A stretch of 64,000 nucleotides of DNA from UBA11346 sp038060575 (lineage in GTDB: Bacteria > Planctomycetota > UBA11346), in contig CAZZAM010000006.1 in assembly GCA_964652775.1 (NCBI GenBank), positions 76,842 to 140,841 on the forward strand. The letters are read 5' to 3'. Under the pieces are notes generated by a model, which was given only the letters and a program-made list of their open reading frames with translations, ran no database searches and was not told the origin of the DNA. Positions within the stretch are counted from its first letter, which is position 1; each line of letters begins with the position of its first letter. Of the stretch, positions 17,379-25,595 are shown in pieces. The translations under genes were made by a program, and so were the position numbers.

Positions 17379-17900
17379 TTGAAAAAGCTCATATTATTTT
17401 GCGTCCTCATGGGAACCCTGGCTGCGATTTGGTTTGTTCGCACCACAGAGACCGCGATTACAATTGAGTTTAAGAAAAAGGACAACCTGTGGCACGAACA
17501 AAAAATGGTAATGGATACCAGTTGGCAGATTGCCTTCGAAAATGAAATGCGATCATGGCTCGGATACAACAGGCGATTTGAAACAGCGTTTGTAGACAAG
17601 AAAGAGTACGCAGAGGCTCATCACGCATATTTGGAAGAGCAGAATGTGATGCGGGCATTGAAGGAACAAAATTGGGAGAACGTTATTATTGCTAACTATG
17701 GCAGGCCACGATCGGGAAAGGATTACAATTACTCAGGATCGGTGAGTGGAGAGGTCTATATGTTTAGTTTTTTGATTGGAGCTGACGGAAAAGCCACAGC
17801 TATCGGAAGCGCTAAGGCGTTCATCTTTGATAAAGAAGGAATTTTAGTTTGGGTTATGAAGAAGGAAGGAGAGGGAAAGAGAATATACGGACCACCATGA
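17379..17900 (+). CDS. Orphan exported protein, A+T-richer than surroundings
   Basis: A 173-residue protein starting with TTG 17379, with GGAG at 17368-17371. The N-terminus (MKKLILFCVLMGTLAAIWFV) is a signal peptide or membrane anchor. The rest is rich in Lys, Glu and aromatic residues (EFKKKDNLWHEQK, RFETAFVDKKEYAEAHHAYLEEQ) and ends with a compact beta region (VSGEVYMFSFLIGADGKATAI...ILVWVMKKEGEG). The Lys/Glu-rich composition and A/T-ending codons differ clearly from neighbours, suggesting recent acquisition. I recognise no family. It converges on menE with only six bases between. Confidence 0.6.
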   Translation: MKKLILFCVLMGTLAAIWFVRTTETAITIEFKKKDNLWHEQKMVMDTSWQIAFENEMRSWLGYNRRFETAFVDKKEYAEAHHAYLEEQNVMRALKEQNWENVIIANYGRPRSGKDYNYSGSVSGEVYMFSFLIGADGKATAIGSAKAFIFDKEGILVWVMKKEGEGKRIYGPP

Positions 17901-17906
17901 GTTGTC

Positions 17907-19319
17907 CTAATCAACACGGTGTCGAAACAGTCCCCGCACTTCCGCCCGCCGCACCTTCCCCGCCCCCGTCCTCGGTAACTCCTCAACAAACGCCCACCGC
18001 TTTGGCCGCTTGAATGGCGCTAATATGTTCGCGATGTGCGTGGCGATCTCTTCGGTGCACGCCTCGCGCCGCAGCACGACGGCGGCGGCGACGATCTCGC
18101 CCCACTCGGCGTCGGGCAGGCCGCAGACGGCGGCTTCGACGACGGCGGGATGCGATTCGATGGCGGCTTCGACTTCGGTGGCGCTGACGTTTTCACCGCC
18201 GCTGATGATGAGTTCGGCAACGCGGCTCCTCACCGTCAGGAATCCGTCGCCATCAATCGCGCCAAGATCGCCGGTTGGATGCCAGATATCTGTGCGTGGG
18301 ATCAGTCGCCCACGGTCCTCATAACCGTCGAAGAGCATCGCGCCGGCAACCAGCAGGCGACCGCCTTGTACGGCAACGCGGGCATCCGGAATGGTTTGTC
18401 CGGCGCTGCGTGGAATGCGCTCCCAAGCGGTCGGGTCCAGCACGGTGATCATGCTGCCCATCTCGGTCATGCCGTAGGTTTGACTTGGCGGCAGGCCAAG
18501 GTCGGCGCACGCGCGGGCGAGCTGCTGGTCGAGCGGTCCACCACCAGTGAGCAGACGGCGCACATGCGCTGGCCACTTCCGTCCGGCACGATGCTCGACC
18601 ATCCGCCGCAGCATGGTCGGCACGACGCTGGTGCCGGTTGCCCCGGCGTCGAGGTCATCGGACAGCGCCGCTGCGTCGAACTGGTCGTGGATGTGGACGC
18701 GACAACCCGACGCCACAGCACGCAGCACGCACATCGCACCGCCGACATGATCGAGTGGCAACGGACAGGCCCAGGTGTCAGCCTCGGTCAAACCAAGCGC
18801 GGCGACGTGCGCGCTTGTGGCGGCGGCGATCGCCGCGCTGCCCAGGCGCGCCGCTTTGGGAGTTCCGCTGGTTCCCGAGGTGAACAATACCAGCGCGCCG
18901 GTCGGTGGTCCAACTGTGTCAATATCACCGGTAAATGCAGATGGTATTGCTGCGTGTTCGGTGATCGTCGCGACCGGATGCGCGGGATCAGCAAGGACAC
19001 GCACGCAGGCTGCGCGTTCGAGTTGATCGGCAAGTTCGCTCGCCGTCAGTCGGCGATTCAGTAGCACGAGGGTCAGGCCGTAGCGCAGACCAGCGACGAG
19101 AAGCTGCGCGTTGCCAAGCGAGTTGAGTCCAGCGAGCGCGACGCGATCACCGGGTTTGAGACCGAGGGACTCGAGCCAACGCGTTGCGCCGAGTTCACCG
19201 GGAAGAGCGTATGGCCACACCCCTGGGATCGCGGACTTGCAGTCCGCCGGGGCAATGGATGCCCCCACTGCAGGCCGAGTGCAACTCGGCGCTCCCGGTT
19301 CGACGCGATGAATCACCAC
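17907..19319 (-). CDS. menE: o-Succinylbenzoate-CoA ligase (MenE), AMP-binding family
   Basis: A 470-residue adenylate-forming enzyme that activates o-succinylbenzoate for menaquinone synthesis. Motifs: ALVLFTSGTSGTPKAARL (P-loop, near residue 150), QTYGMTEMGS near 285, HPTGDLGAIDGDGFLTV near 345, a GGENVSATEVEAAIESHPAV loop, and a C-terminal RTGAGKVRRAEV with the catalytic Lys. GTG 19319 overlaps the menC stop, which favours that start. Residues 8-33 are encoded by a palindromic repeat at 19221-19298. GTG 19220 just after it would give 437 residues and is an alternative start. It is the last gene of menA-menC-menE. Confidence 0.88.
   Translation of the reverse strand: MVIHRVEPGAPSCTRPAVGASIAPADCKSAIPGVWPYALPGELGATRWLESLGLKPGDRVALAGLNSLGNAQLLVAGLRYGLTLVLLNRRLTASELADQLERAACVRVLADPAHPVATITEHAAIPSAFTGDIDTVGPPTGALVLFTSGTSGTPKAARLGSAAIAAATSAHVAALGLTEADTWACPLPLDHVGGAMCVLRAVASGCRVHIHDQFDAAALSDDLDAGATGTSVVPTMLRRMVEHRAGRKWPAHVRRLLTGGGPLDQQLARACADLGLPPSQTYGMTEMGSMITVLDPTAWERIPRSAGQTIPDARVAVQGGRLLVAGAMLFDGYEDRGRLIPRTDIWHPTGDLGAIDGDGFLTVRSRVAELIISGGENVSATEVEAAIESHPAVVEAAVCGLPDAEWGEIVAAAVVLRREACTEEIATHIANILAPFKRPKRWAFVEELPRTGAGKVRRAEVRGLFRHRVD
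19221..19298. repeat. In-frame palindromic element, family G, inside menE 5' end
   Basis: On the minus strand the element reads CCGGGAGCGCCGAGTTGCAC then TCGGCC, and later GCGGACTGCAAGTCCGC then GATCCCAGGG. It holds two strong hairpins (GCCGAGTTGCACTCGGC and GCGGACTGCAAGTCCGC) around a weaker GGGGGCATCCATTGCCCC. It is in frame with menE and would encode residues 8-33. It shares its core with the element in priA. Confidence 0.75.
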
Positions 19320-20293
19320 GGCACCGGCGTCATGCCGAGGCCGGGGCCATCGGGCAATGTGATCGTGTAGGGCGTGGTCTGCGTCAATATCGCGACATCA
19401 CGAACCAGCAGTCGTCCAGTGTCGAGGCCATGCGCTTCATCAAACGCCCACTGTGCAGCGACGTTGGCCGCGACCAGTCGCTCGACCGCGCTGCCGAGTG
19501 CGCTGCTAATAACGACGCGTAAACCAGCGGCTTTCGCATGCACCGCAAGCAGTCCAGTTGCCTGCATGCCGCCCAGCCAATTCGGTTTCAGTATCACGAC
19601 ATCGCAGGCATGCGCAGCAATGGCGGCATCCAGGTCAGCGCGGTTGCGGATGCCTTCATCCAGGGCAATACGCAGTCCTAATTTTCGCAGGCGTGCACAA
19701 CCAGCGAGATCACCAACCGGCAGCGGCTGTTCGACGTAATCAACGAGAGCGCCAGCGCGGCGCGCAAACACGGTGGCGCTGGCCTCGTCCCAGCTCGCGT
19801 TGGCATCGAGTCGCAGGCGCAGGCCCGGACGTTGAGCAAGCAGCGACTCGACCCGCATAGCGGCAACGGTGGCATCGCGTCCGGCTTTGAGTTTGACGAC
19901 CGTGGCTCCGGCATCACATGCGGCGAGAACGTCGGCTTCGTTCGCGGCGAGGGCGTTTACGCGAATATGTTTCGTCTGCAGATACGCAAACGGACGCGCC
20001 TGCTGACGCGCCGCAAGATCCGCCAATGCATCGCTGATCGCAGCAGTGGCACAGGGGGTTTCAGTTGGATTCGGTGCAGAACTTCCTGCCACGGCGGCAG
20101 CCAACATTTTTGCGCATATATCCGGCGTTTCGCCACCAAACCCCGGCAACGGAGCGGCTTCACCCCAGCCGCTCAGCTTTCCGTCGGTTGCCTCGACCAG
20201 CCACACCTGGCGTTCGCTGATCGTGCCAGCCGCAGTCACGAGCGGTGCGCGCAGAGCAAGGCGCAGTGGATGCAGACGCAGGCGCTGGTTCAT
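19313..20293 (-). CDS. menC: o-Succinylbenzoate synthase (MenC), enolase superfamily
   Basis: A 326-residue member of the enolase superfamily that dehydrates SHCHC to o-succinylbenzoate. The N-terminal capping domain has SGWGEAAPLPGFGGET. The barrel motifs are KLKAGRD (catalytic KxK) near residue 130, LRLDANASWDEA (metal Asp) near 158, VDYVEQPLP (metal Glu) near 180, ALDEGIRN (metal Asp) near 208 and VVILKPNWLGGM (catalytic Lys) near 230. The start overlaps the menA stop (ATGA) and its end overlaps menE. Some relatives are dipeptide epimerases, but the men neighbours settle the call. Confidence 0.92.
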   Translation of the reverse strand: MNQRLRLHPLRLALRAPLVTAAGTISERQVWLVEATDGKLSGWGEAAPLPGFGGETPDICAKMLAAAVAGSSAPNPTETPCATAAISDALADLAARQQARPFAYLQTKHIRVNALAANEADVLAACDAGATVVKLKAGRDATVAAMRVESLLAQRPGLRLRLDANASWDEASATVFARRAGALVDYVEQPLPVGDLAGCARLRKLGLRIALDEGIRNRADLDAAIAAHACDVVILKPNWLGGMQATGLLAVHAKAAGLRVVISSALGSAVERLVAANVAAQWAFDEAHGLDTGRLLVRDVAILTQTTPYTITLPDGPGLGMTPVPW

Positions 20294-21150
20294 GCGATCA
20301 GTTTGCCAATGATGATGACGGCGGTGATCAGCTGCACAGCAGCGGCCAAGGCCAAGCAGCGATTGAGAGTTCGCCCTTCACTGCGGAACACGAGCACGGC
20401 GAGACCAAGACCAAGGACCAGCGCGACGCCAGCAGCTATCCACTGCTGCGCGCCAGCCAGACAGATCGCTGCGCCAACATGTAATGCGGCGTGATAGATC
20501 CGACTCGCACGATCACCGAGTCGCACGCACAGCGTGCGTTTGCCTGCTTGTTCGTCGGTCGGTATGTCGCGCAGATTGTTAATCGCGATCAAGGCCGTCG
20601 CTTGCAGGCCAACCGCTGCGGCGATCAGCCACCACAGCATCGGTGGGGTCTGCGGATGTTGCACCCATGCGCTGCCGAGCACCGCTGCGAAACCGAAGAA
20701 TACCAGAACGAACACATCACCCAGGCCAACGTAGGCGAGCGGCATCGGACCGAGGGTGTAGGCAAGCGACGCGATAACCGACGCAATGCCAAGCAGCATG
20801 AGTTGCCAGCCGCTCTGCGACGCCAGCCACAGGCCGAGGAGGAATGCGAGCGACAACAACACGCCGGTCGCGATCAGCATGGCTCGCGCCGAAATCAAAC
20901 CCGAGGACACCGCTCGTTGTGGTCCCAATCGCTCCGGCGTATCGGCCCCACGCAGCGCATCGCCAGCATCGTTAGCGAAATTGCACGCGATCTGCAGCAG
21001 CAACGCTCCGACGAGGCATCCGACCGCGAGGTCCCAACGCACTGGTCCCAACGTGCTGGCCAACGCCGTCCCCACCGCCACCGGCACCACGCTGGCAGCG
21101 AGGGTCTTGGGTCGGGTAGCGAGGAGCCAGGCGCGCAGCATGGGCGGCAT
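20290..21150 (-). CDS. menA: 1,4-Dihydroxy-2-naphthoate polyprenyltransferase (MenA)
   Basis: A 286-residue integral membrane UbiA-family prenyltransferase with eight to nine helices. The first Asp-rich motif is NFANDAGDALRGADTPERLGPQRAVSSG (near residues 55-82), typical of MenA. The second is INNLRDIPTDEQAGKRTL near 185. I chose ATG 21150 because MPPMLRAWLLATRPKTL is a typical beginning; the open frame upstream to 21780 is only repeat and divergent-gene DNA. It makes demethylmenaquinone from DHNA and a polyprenyl diphosphate and is the first gene of the men unit. Confidence 0.92.
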   Translation of the reverse strand: MPPMLRAWLLATRPKTLAASVVPVAVGTALASTLGPVRWDLAVGCLVGALLLQIACNFANDAGDALRGADTPERLGPQRAVSSGLISARAMLIATGVLLSLAFLLGLWLASQSGWQLMLLGIASVIASLAYTLGPMPLAYVGLGDVFVLVFFGFAAVLGSAWVQHPQTPPMLWWLIAAAVGLQATALIAINNLRDIPTDEQAGKRTLCVRLGDRASRIYHAALHVGAAICLAGAQQWIAAGVALVLGLGLAVLVFRSEGRTLNRCLALAAAVQLITAVIIIGKLIA

Positions 21151-21210
21151 GCTCGGCCCCGGCGGCGGGCGGCAACGGGGCTGGCATGCGTTCGAGTTCA
21201 ACCACCCGCG

Positions 21211-21346
21211 CCAAGGCAACCACGGGGGCACGGGGAGCCACGGGGGACACAGGGGATAGAAATGCCCTGCATGATCCATGTTTTTTTTACACTCGTCTTT
21301 TTCCCCGTGACCCCCGTGGCTCCCCGTGCCCCCGTGGTTGCCTTGG
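21211..21346. repeat. Inverted repeat, family C (CCAAGGCAACCACGGGGGCA)
   Basis: The left arm 21211-21256 and right arm 21301-21346 are inverted copies with 43 of 46 bases matching and a 44-base loop containing a run of eight T. Each arm is built from roughly 9-10 base units of the type (C)CACGGGG. The outer head CCAAGGCAACC is shared with a family A element at 49061. It lies between divergent menA and the gene at 21436. Confidence 0.9.
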
Positions 21347-21374
21347 AAATGGTTGAGCACACGACCTCGTTGAT

Positions 21375-21396
21375 TCAAGTCGGCGCTACGTTCGAC
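21375..21396. repeat. Single family E arm
   Basis: TCAAGTCGGCGCTACGTTCG followed by AC. It is the same core as at 2095-2120 and 58838-58855, here as one arm between the family C repeat and the start of the next gene. Confidence 0.75.
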
Positions 21397-21435
21397 CACC
21401 TTGCGCGTCGCCATCCCAATCGCGAGGCTGCACGC

Positions 21436-22026
21436 ATGCACGACCTGAACCGGATTGCCTCGTGCTGCGGCGTGGTCCTGACGCGGACCGCGGGCAGCAT
21501 CCTTCACCGCGCCACCGCCTGGAGCGTCGGTCCCGGCGAATGGATCACGGCATGGCCGGGCAGTGATGACGACGAGCCTGCTGATCCGCCGCAGGGTCTT
21601 GAGCTGATGCTCGCCTCCAACGGCAGTGTGCATCCGCTGACCGGTTGGGAGTGGGACGCTGGCATCGTTGGCCTCAACGGTCCCGACATCGGCGACGCAC
21701 TGCCGATCCACGAAGACGGTGCGCAACTGCACAAGCGCGATCGCTTGAAGGCGTTCGCTTTCCCTGACATGATCGATCATCCATCAGTGCGGCTCTCGCG
21801 CCGTGCGCTGACACCCGAGTTGTACTACCCCTACGTGAGCCCGTGGTCGATCAACGGCAACCTGTGTCTGTTCACCGCCCGCGAAGGATTCCTGACCGGT
21901 CGCTGCTATCCCGGCATGGCTGGCGGTCCAGTGATGGGCGCGGATGGGAAAGTCGTCGGCGTATTGCTCGGTGGCGAGCGGAGTCCGGAGCATCCGCCGC
22001 TGTCGCGCTTTGCTCGTTTGGCGTAG
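21436..22026 (+). CDS. Trypsin-fold (S1-like) protein lacking catalytic residues
   Basis: A 196-residue protein; GAGG at 21424-21427 sets the start at ATG 21436. It looks like a chymotrypsin-type barrel: an early SILHRATAWSVGPGEWITAWPG strand pair where active enzymes have the TA-x-H motif, WEWDAGIVGLNG where they have D-x-A-x-(L/I), and RCYPGMAGGPVMGADGKVVGVLLGGE near the end. That last motif matches G-x-S-GGP...G-x-VVG but with Ala in place of the nucleophilic Ser, and no His is seen in the first position. It is therefore probably an inactive binding or regulatory relative. There is no signal peptide. Confidence 0.6.
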   Translation: MHDLNRIASCCGVVLTRTAGSILHRATAWSVGPGEWITAWPGSDDDEPADPPQGLELMLASNGSVHPLTGWEWDAGIVGLNGPDIGDALPIHEDGAQLHKRDRLKAFAFPDMIDHPSVRLSRRALTPELYYPYVSPWSINGNLCLFTAREGFLTGRCYPGMAGGPVMGADGKVVGVLLGGERSPEHPPLSRFARLA

Positions 22027-22049
22027 TTAGCACACACAAAAGTATGACG

Positions 22050-22110
22050 GAAGAAGGATGAATGAAGAAAACGGTTAGCATCAATCGTTTTCATCCTTCT
22101 GCCTTCTTAC
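22050..22110. repeat. Imperfect inverted repeat, family I, overlapping a gene end
   Basis: The arms are 22050-22073 (GAAGAAGGATGAATGAAGAA then AACG) and 22086-22110 (CGTTTTCATCCTTCTGCCTT then CTTAC), in the gap between two convergent genes. The right arm encodes the last residues (KKAEG and stop) of the minus-strand glycosyltransferase. It probably acts as a terminator region. Confidence 0.6.
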
Positions 22111-22861
22111 TTCTTACTTTCCGTAGAGTCCACGCGAGGGTGACGAGTACGAGGTGAATAACCGTCGCCGGATTCCCGCGTCCATGCCGCGCCGCCCACC
22201 AGCGCAGATAGGCGAGTCGTGGTCGCAGCGCTGGATTCCCGCCACCAGCAGCACGGTGATGGGCGCGTAAAACAGCGGAAAAACGCAGGTGAAAACCAGC
22301 GTCACGCAGTCGCCAACAGAAGTCGCGATCCTCGCCAAGCGCATAGCCGGGAAGTCGTGCATCAAAGCCACCAACCGCCAACGCCGCTGATCGACGCACG
22401 GCGAAGCAGCAACCGAACAGCTCTGGTGTGTTGCGATCGACACGACGGCTGGTCAATCGTCGCACATCGCGGAAACAACCGAGATGGAGCAGTCGATGGG
22501 CGAGTCGCATGCACGGTGATCGCGCTTCGACAACTGCTCCCCACGCGGCAACCGTCGGCTCGTGAACCGCGAGTGTGCGGAGTTGCGTTCCCACATCTTT
22601 CGCCACGTCACTGTCGTCATCAAGAAATAACACCACGTCTGCTGTAGTCGCCGCCAGCAACGCATTGCGCGCCGCAGGCAAGCCGGACAGCTCCGGGCGA
22701 TGGAGAACGCGCACGACGTCAGGCGCCACGAACGGTGTCGGCGATTGATCGCAGACGATGACCTCGGCCCCGGCACGCCGCGCCATCGGCAGCACCGTGC
22801 GCAGACCGCGCGCCAACTCGGCGTGACGATTCTTGCTCGGGATGAGGATTGCGAGCGTCAT
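22091..22861 (-). CDS. Family 2 glycosyltransferase
   Basis: A 256-residue GT-A enzyme. The N-terminal LAILIPSKNRHAELARGL is the nucleotide-sugar binding start. SGLPAARNALLAAT precedes VVLFLDDDSDV, the DxD metal motif near residue 80. GEDRDFCWRLRDAGF near 175 is the acceptor-side ED-D-x-x-R motif. The start overlaps the stop of the upstream GT4 gene by four bases. The last codons lie in a repeat arm. It probably adds one sugar to a lipid-linked or surface glycan; donor and linkage are unknown. Confidence 0.88.
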   Translation of the reverse strand: MTLAILIPSKNRHAELARGLRTVLPMARRAGAEVIVCDQSPTPFVAPDVVRVLHRPELSGLPAARNALLAATTADVVLFLDDDSDVAKDVGTQLRTLAVHEPTVAAWGAVVEARSPCMRLAHRLLHLGCFRDVRRLTSRRVDRNTPELFGCCFAVRRSAALAVGGFDARLPGYALGEDRDFCWRLRDAGFHLRFSAVLRAHHRAAGGGNPALRPRLAYLRWWAARHGRGNPATVIHLVLVTLAWTLRKVRSKKAEG

Positions 22862-23955
22862 CGCCGAACCTTCACGATAGCGGCGATCAGCTCAACCCAG
22901 TCAGTGAGCGGCGCTACGCCAGGCAGACCATGGGCTGCAGTCTGCGCCCGTTCGCTACGCCGTTGCGGATCACCGAGGAGATCGATCACTGCCGCTGCGA
23001 GCGCATGTGGTTGCGTCGGCGGAACGAGCACTGCGTCGGCATGTGCGGCAGCGCGGATGCCCGGCACATCGCTGGCAACAATCGCCAGACCGGCAGCGCG
23101 ATAGTCAAAAATCGCGTTGGACAGTCCTTCCGATCCGCTGCTCAGGACACCGAGATCGCACGCGCCAAGCAGTCCGCTCACATCCGCGACTCGACCAGCA
23201 AAGCGAATGCGGGTCAGTCCGCGCCAGCGAGCTTGCGTGCGCAGTGCGGACTCGCGTCCGCCGTCGCCACCAGCGAGCAGAAGCCAAGCCTGCGGCAATG
23301 CGGTTTCGACGGCGCCCCAGGCTTCCAGCAACGTGACGTGATCCTTGGCTGGCGACAAGGTTGCCAGCATGCATGCGACGGTGGCGTCTGCCGGCAGGCT
23401 CAACTCGCTGCGCCAATCAGCGCGATTTTTTTGCGCTGGGTCGGGACAGACAGCGTTGGCGATGACCCGGATGTGCTCACGCGCAATGCCGCGATGTTCA
23501 AGCCACGCCGCGCTGCCCGGTCCGTTGGCAACCCACGTTGCGCAGGCGCGCAGTGCGCGTTGCGTATGTGCGAGATGTTGCGGAAACAAACCTTCATCGC
23601 GTTGATTCCAGATCGCCGGCGCGCCGCCATCGGCGGCGATGAGGCCGCAGAGTACGTTGGGTGCACTGGTGAACGGAATCAGAAGGGTGGGACGAAACGC
23701 GGACACAATTCGCGCCGCATGTCCCAAGCGTCGCCCTGCTAACCAGGCCCAACGTGATTCGACGCGCGGCAGCGGTACGCAGGGAATCGACTCGGCAGCA
23801 CAGCGTCGGCTGAGTTCACCCGGCTCACCCATGCCGAACACCATCACATCAGCGCCGTTGGCGCGCAGATGTCGCGCCAGCAGGAGGCCCTGCAATTCGG
23901 CGCCACCAAGTTCCAGACTCGGCTCGACCACGGCGATGCGCGCGCCCTGTAGCAT
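22858..23955 (-). CDS. Family 4 glycosyltransferase (GT-B)
   Basis: A 365-residue retaining glycosyltransferase. The N-terminal half has ELGGAELQGLLLARHLRANGADV (GGAE pattern). The C-terminal half has ATLSPAKDHVTLLEAW, then LLAGGDGGRE, and ending SSGSEGLSNAIFDYRAAGLAIVASDVPG, the E-G-x-x-N-x-x-x-E region typical of GT4, with D where E is common. ATG 23955 follows the aminotransferase stop by three bases. It belongs to the minus-strand polysaccharide unit 22091-27219. Confidence 0.9.
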   Translation of the reverse strand: MLQGARIAVVEPSLELGGAELQGLLLARHLRANGADVMVFGMGEPGELSRRCAAESIPCVPLPRVESRWAWLAGRRLGHAARIVSAFRPTLLIPFTSAPNVLCGLIAADGGAPAIWNQRDEGLFPQHLAHTQRALRACATWVANGPGSAAWLEHRGIAREHIRVIANAVCPDPAQKNRADWRSELSLPADATVACMLATLSPAKDHVTLLEAWGAVETALPQAWLLLAGGDGGRESALRTQARWRGLTRIRFAGRVADVSGLLGACDLGVLSSGSEGLSNAIFDYRAAGLAIVASDVPGIRAAAHADAVLVPPTQPHALAAAVIDLLGDPQRRSERAQTAAHGLPGVAPLTDWVELIAAIVKVRR

Positions 23956-23958
23956 GGT

Positions 23959-25086
23959 TCAGGCTGTGACCGCGAGGCGGACGGCGGCGATCACGCGCGC
24001 AACGTCAGCATCCGTTAACATGAGATGCAGCGGCAGCGAGAGCAGACGGGCAAATGCAGCTTCGGTCTGAACCAGCGATCCGCGCCGCGCTTGTTGATAG
24101 GGGGGATACAGGTGATTTGGTTTGTAATGGACGCCGGTACCGATCCCCGCTGCACGCAGACGATCCGCGACTTGATCGCGATTGGCGACGAGGACGGCGC
24201 AGATGTGATTGGCCGACGTTGCACCAGCAGTCTGGTCGATAAACGCCAGTCGCTCACGCGGCAGGTCGGCGAGTCCCGTGCGATACGCAGCGCAGATCGC
24301 TGCACGGCGCGCGTTGCCCGCGTCGAGGGTGGGTAGTTGGGCAAGGCCGATCGCCGCGGCGATGTCGTTCATGTGATACTTGAAACCGACCTCATCGACG
24401 GCGTACTCCCACTGATACGAGCGCCCACCGTTGCGGGCGAAGGTACTGCGATCGATGCCCATCCAACGCAGCCGACGCAGGCGATCAGCGATGGCGTCGT
24501 TGTCACACGTGATCATGCCGCCGTCACCGATCGCGAGGTTCTTCACCGCGTGGAACGAGAAGCACGTCAATCCCTGCGCGCCGATGCGACGTCCGCGATA
24601 GGTGGCTCCGCAGGCATGGGCGGCGTCTTCGATGACGGCGATGTTGCGGCGCTTGGCGAGGGCGTAGAGCGCGTCGAGGTCGAGTGGATTGCCGCCGTAA
24701 TGCACAGCAACCACCGCCTTGGTGCGCGGTCCGATGAGGCGTTCAACCTCGGCCAGATCGAGATTCATCGTTCGCGGGTCAACATCGGCGAAGACCGGAT
24801 CAGCACCACAATAGCGAATTGCGTGGTTGGTCGAAACGAAGGTGAGCGAGGTTGAGATCACCTCATCGCCGGAACCAACGCCGACCGCAAGCAACGCAAG
24901 ATGCAGCGCCGACGTTGCTGAGTTCAGCGCCACCGCATGACGCGCGCCGACATAGGTGGCGAACGCTTGCTCAAAACGATCGGTGACTGGACCAAGTCCG
25001 ATCCAACCCGAGCGCATGACCTCGGAGACCGCGCTGATGGCTTCCTCGCAGACCACGGGGCGGAATAACTGAATGGGATCGGGCAT
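23959..25086 (-). CDS. DegT/DnrJ/EryC1/StrS-family sugar aminotransferase
   Basis: A 375-residue PLP enzyme that transaminates keto-sugar nucleotides to amino sugars. Features: SGWIGLGPVTDRFEQAFATYVGARHAVALNSATSAL at the start; VVAVHYGGNPLDLDALYALAKRRNIAVIEDAAHACGATY with the PLP-contacting Asp; and CFSFHAVKNLAIGDGGMI with the Schiff-base Lys near residue 188. The C-terminal part has GTGVHYKPNHLYPPYQ. It lies two bases after the methyltransferase gene. It implies an amino sugar such as a 3- or 4-amino-dideoxyhexose in the glycan; the dehydratase needed is not in the window. Confidence 0.92.
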   Translation of the reverse strand: MPDPIQLFRPVVCEEAISAVSEVMRSGWIGLGPVTDRFEQAFATYVGARHAVALNSATSALHLALLAVGVGSGDEVISTSLTFVSTNHAIRYCGADPVFADVDPRTMNLDLAEVERLIGPRTKAVVAVHYGGNPLDLDALYALAKRRNIAVIEDAAHACGATYRGRRIGAQGLTCFSFHAVKNLAIGDGGMITCDNDAIADRLRRLRWMGIDRSTFARNGGRSYQWEYAVDEVGFKYHMNDIAAAIGLAQLPTLDAGNARRAAICAAYRTGLADLPRERLAFIDQTAGATSANHICAVLVANRDQVADRLRAAGIGTGVHYKPNHLYPPYQQARRGSLVQTEAAFARLLSLPLHLMLTDADVARVIAAVRLAVTA

Positions 25087-25088
25087 AA

Positions 25089-25595
25089 TTATCTCCGGGC
25101 CTCGGCACGCAGGTCGCGCAGCGGATAGCCGTGCGACAAGCCGTCGCTGGTGGTCACGGTGGTGAATCCAGCTTCGGTCAACAGCCGGGTCAGGCTGGCG
25201 GGTGTGTAGCCCCAGCGATGTACGTCTTCCAACGAGTTATGGGTGGTGGGATCACCGAAGATCCCACGCAGCCCAAATGGGCTGTTTTCCAGGGCGTTTG
25301 GATCATCGGCGTGGAGCAATACGAGTTGGCACACCTTGAGTAGGTCCGGCACTTCGATCACCAATACGCCACCCGGCGCGAGCATCCGCCGCGCATTGCG
25401 GGCAAAAGCGCGCGCGTCGTCGGGACCGAGATGTTCCAGCACCATGACTGCTTCGATGTGTTCAACCGAGCCATCGGGATAGTCGAGATCCTGCACGCGC
25501 ATGCGGCGGTCGGCGCCAGGATGATGGGCGTCGATGTTCACCCAGCCTGCGCGCAGGTCACCACCGCATCCGATATTGAGGCGTAGTCCCATCAT
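25089..25595 (-). CDS. Class I SAM-dependent methyltransferase, short
   Basis: A 168-residue enzyme. The start ATG 25595 overlaps the stop of the preceding gene. Motif I is LRLNIGCGGDLRAGWVNID; further motifs are DGSVEHIEAVMVLEHL, RMLAPGGVLVIEVPD and GYTPASLTRLLTEAGF. The pattern N-I-G-C-G...G-W-x-N-x-D is common among methyltransferases in polysaccharide loci. It may methylate a sugar residue of the exported glycan. Confidence 0.85.
   Translation of the reverse strand: MMGLRLNIGCGGDLRAGWVNIDAHHPGADRRMRVQDLDYPDGSVEHIEAVMVLEHLGPDDARAFARNARRMLAPGGVLVIEVPDLLKVCQLVLLHADDPNALENSPFGLRGIFGDPTTHNSLEDVHRWGYTPASLTRLLTEAGFTTVTTSDGLSHGYPLRDLRAEARR

Noticed and set aside
18036..19064. 342-residue plus-strand frame over menE
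   Set aside because: Antisense shadow of an AMP-binding enzyme with all its motifs on the other strand.
20491..21435. Long open frame on the plus strand opposite menA, continuous with the gene at 21436
   Set aside because: It is the mirror of menA in a GC-rich region and runs through the family C repeat; GAGG and ATG 21436 mark the true start of the protease-like gene.
21151..21780. Minus-strand extension of menA upstream to 21780
   Set aside because: The extra residues translate repeat DNA and the antisense of the protease-like gene; MenA length and start fit ATG 21150.
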